This document shows, piece after piece, positions 63,045 through 64,000 of a stretch of 64,000 nucleotides of DNA. A program made the position numbers and the translations under genes. Position 1 is the first letter of the stretch. Each line of letters starts with the position of its first letter. This stretch comes from HGM04593 sp045644465 (GTDB lineage: Bacteria > Bacteroidota > Bacteroidia > Bacteroidales > Bacteroidaceae), in assembly GCA_045644465.1 (NCBI GenBank), contig JAZRGV010000008.1, positions 21,708 through 85,707 of the forward strand. The letters run 5' to 3'. Below the pieces are notes generated by a model. It did no database searches and was not told where the DNA came from. It was given only the letters and a program-made list of their open reading frames with translations.

Positions 63045-63620
63045 TCAGGCTGTAAGATGCTCGAATAACACTCTTGCACCAATAAACAACAGAATTATTC
63101 CGCCCCACATCTCGGCGCGTAGTCTTTTGGCAAAGCCTTTGCCGAACTTTAGTCCAAGTGCCAGGCCTGTCATAGACATTACGAACGATACCAGAAATAT
63201 CACAGCAAGCGGATAACAGAGCGATAATGCTGTGTGATAACCCATGCACGAGAATGATATGCCTACAGCCAGCGCATCTATACTTGTGGCTATAGCCAAT
63301 GTGAATATAACCTTATAGCTGCGTGGGTTGAAACGTCTCTTATCCTCTTCTTTGAACGACTCTATAATCATACGTACGCCAAGGAATCCTAATATTCCAA
63401 ATGCGAGCCAATGGTCTATGCACTCTATTGTTTCGCGGCACATGTCGGCACCCCACCAGCCAAGCAATGGGTTAAGAGCCTGGAAAAGACCAAAGAGAAA
63501 AGCCATTGTGAGCATAGGCTTCCATATGACTCTCTTGAATATTATACCGCTTGCAATGGAAACCGCAAAACAGTCCATAGCAAGAGCTAACGCCATAAGC
63601 CATACTTCGATATGTGTCAT
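63045..63620 (-). CDS. mntP: MntP-like manganese efflux pump
   Basis: 191 residues, six membrane helices. The family pattern is clear: LALAMDCFAVSIASG (helix 1) and ATSIDALAVGISFSCMG (helix 4) carry the charged residues used for manganese. Pumps manganese out of the cytoplasm. It precedes the ResB/CcsA gene with 3 bp between them, so the two are co-translated. Upstream of 63620 lies the divergent ssrA gene. A yybP-ykoY-type manganese riboswitch is not seen. Confidence 0.93.
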   Translation of the reverse strand: MTHIEVWLMALALAMDCFAVSIASGIIFKRVIWKPMLTMAFLFGLFQALNPLLGWWGADMCRETIECIDHWLAFGILGFLGVRMIIESFKEEDKRRFNPRSYKVIFTLAIATSIDALAVGISFSCMGYHTALSLCYPLAVIFLVSFVMSMTGLALGLKFGKGFAKRLRAEMWGGIILLFIGARVLFEHLTA

Positions 63621-63750
63621 AGAATAGAACGTTTGTTTTTAGCGGGGAATCTCGTCTTTGCAGTTGCTGTGTCCGCTATTATTAATACTCTACAAAAATA
63701 CATTATTTATAATATAAATTGTTCAAAAAGGATAAAAAGAATTAAAGCTA

Positions 63751-63781
63751 TTGCAAAAAACGAAAAAAGCCTATACCTTTG
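63751..63781 (+). promoter_or_regulatory. Promoter of ssrA
   Basis: TTG (63751-63753), 20-bp spacer, TACCTTTG (63774-63781), 15 bp before the mature RNA. 63621-63750 is AT-rich and shows no gene. Confidence 0.7.
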
Positions 63782-63796
63782 TATCCACTTACTACT

Positions 63797-64000
63797 GGGG
63801 TTATCTGGATTTGACAGCGGGTAGAAAAGGTATGTAAGCACGCAGTGCCTTGCCGGTTTGCACTATAATCTGAGTTGGCAAAAATTTATCTGGCAATAAC
63901 AATTACGCTCTTGCTGCTTAATCGAAGTATAGTAGATTAGCTTTATCCCTGCACCAGGTGCGGGGACGAGACATCACCCGGACGCTGTTGTTCCGAAGCA
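63797..64000 (+). ncRNA. ssrA: Transfer-messenger RNA (tmRNA), 5' part
   Basis: Rescues ribosomes stalled on broken mRNA and tags the product for degradation. The 5' end GGGGTTATCTGGATTTGACAG is characteristic. The tag reading frame ends in codons for NNYALAA and a TAA at 63919-63921, as in other Bacteroidetes. Resume codon is either GGC at 63877 (14-residue tag GKNLSGNNNYALAA) or GGC at 63892 (9-residue GNNNYALAA, the usual length). The remaining sequence to 64000 is the pseudoknot region; the 3' tRNA-like end lies outside the window. Confidence 0.95.

Noticed and set aside
63621..63750. Manganese riboswitch before mntP
   Set aside because: The upstream region is AT-rich and shows no paired helices expected for the yybP-ykoY class.

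Overview
The window looks like chromosome of a Bacteroidales bacterium, most plausibly a Prevotellaceae-type or related commensal. Reasons: promoters of the TTTG-N19/20-TAnnTTTG type, a SusC/SusD pair, the giant outer-membrane translocon protein SprA of the type IX secretion system (T9SS), two secreted proteins with T9SS-type C-terminal tails, a DUF4491 protein, a DUF3467 protein, and a tmRNA tag ending NNYALAA. These are recognitions from sequence; no database search was run.

Layout. 1-484: a duplicated promoter-like repeat. 485-3860 (+): efp, a membrane glycosyltransferase, radC, a SufT/MIP18-like protein and lpxH. 3870-6642 (-): a TolC-like protein and a CCA-adding enzyme. 6973-7803 (+): a lipoprotein. 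7897-10143 (-): ackA and pta. 10357-14251 (-): a fur-like gene, purA, a membrane zinc peptidase and hisS in transcription order. 14404-16382 (-): a small AraC regulator with an AlkD-like protein, then a TPR protein. 16585-16919 (+): tRNA-Arg(CCT) and a long self-complementary transcript (6S-like RNA candidate). 16934-18799 (+): an AT-rich phosphoethanolamine transferase. 18830-28598 (-): sprA, ruvA and an ABC exporter. 28734-31358 (+): an unusual transglutaminase-like lipoprotein. 31390-33459 (-): cutC and a GH29 fucosidase. 33709-37977 (+): a very large GH2 beta-galactosidase with a T9SS tail, then DUF4491.

38501-51912 is an envelope and nutrient-uptake region: an M23 peptidase, a small beta-barrel protein, a T9SS-tailed secreted protein, a TlpA-like lipoprotein, a SusCD-associated lipoprotein, SusD, SusC, and a lipoprotein/beta-barrel pair. 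51999-53107 is an IS256-type insertion sequence whose transposase start is out of frame at an A7 tract. Then come tRNA-Leu(TAG), an S41 protease lipoprotein, a DUF3316-like protein and topoisomerase IV subunit A (all -); glyS, an FKBP lipoprotein and DUF3467 (+); an AraC regulator, a fused ResB/CcsA cytochrome c assembly protein and mntP (-); and the 5' part of ssrA (+), which runs off the window.

How the genes fit together. Surface glycan use is represented by the fucosidase and the GH2 galactosidase; SprA is the channel such a T9SS-tailed galactosidase would cross. The SusCD operon carries a thiol-disulfide lipoprotein and no glycoside hydrolase, so its substrate is not evident and may not be a glycan. 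The best candidates for something undescribed are the structured RNA before the phosphoethanolamine transferase, the three-domain transglutaminase/thioredoxin-fold lipoprotein, the repeated promoter modules, and the insertion sequence with a doubled left end and a homopolymer frameshift.
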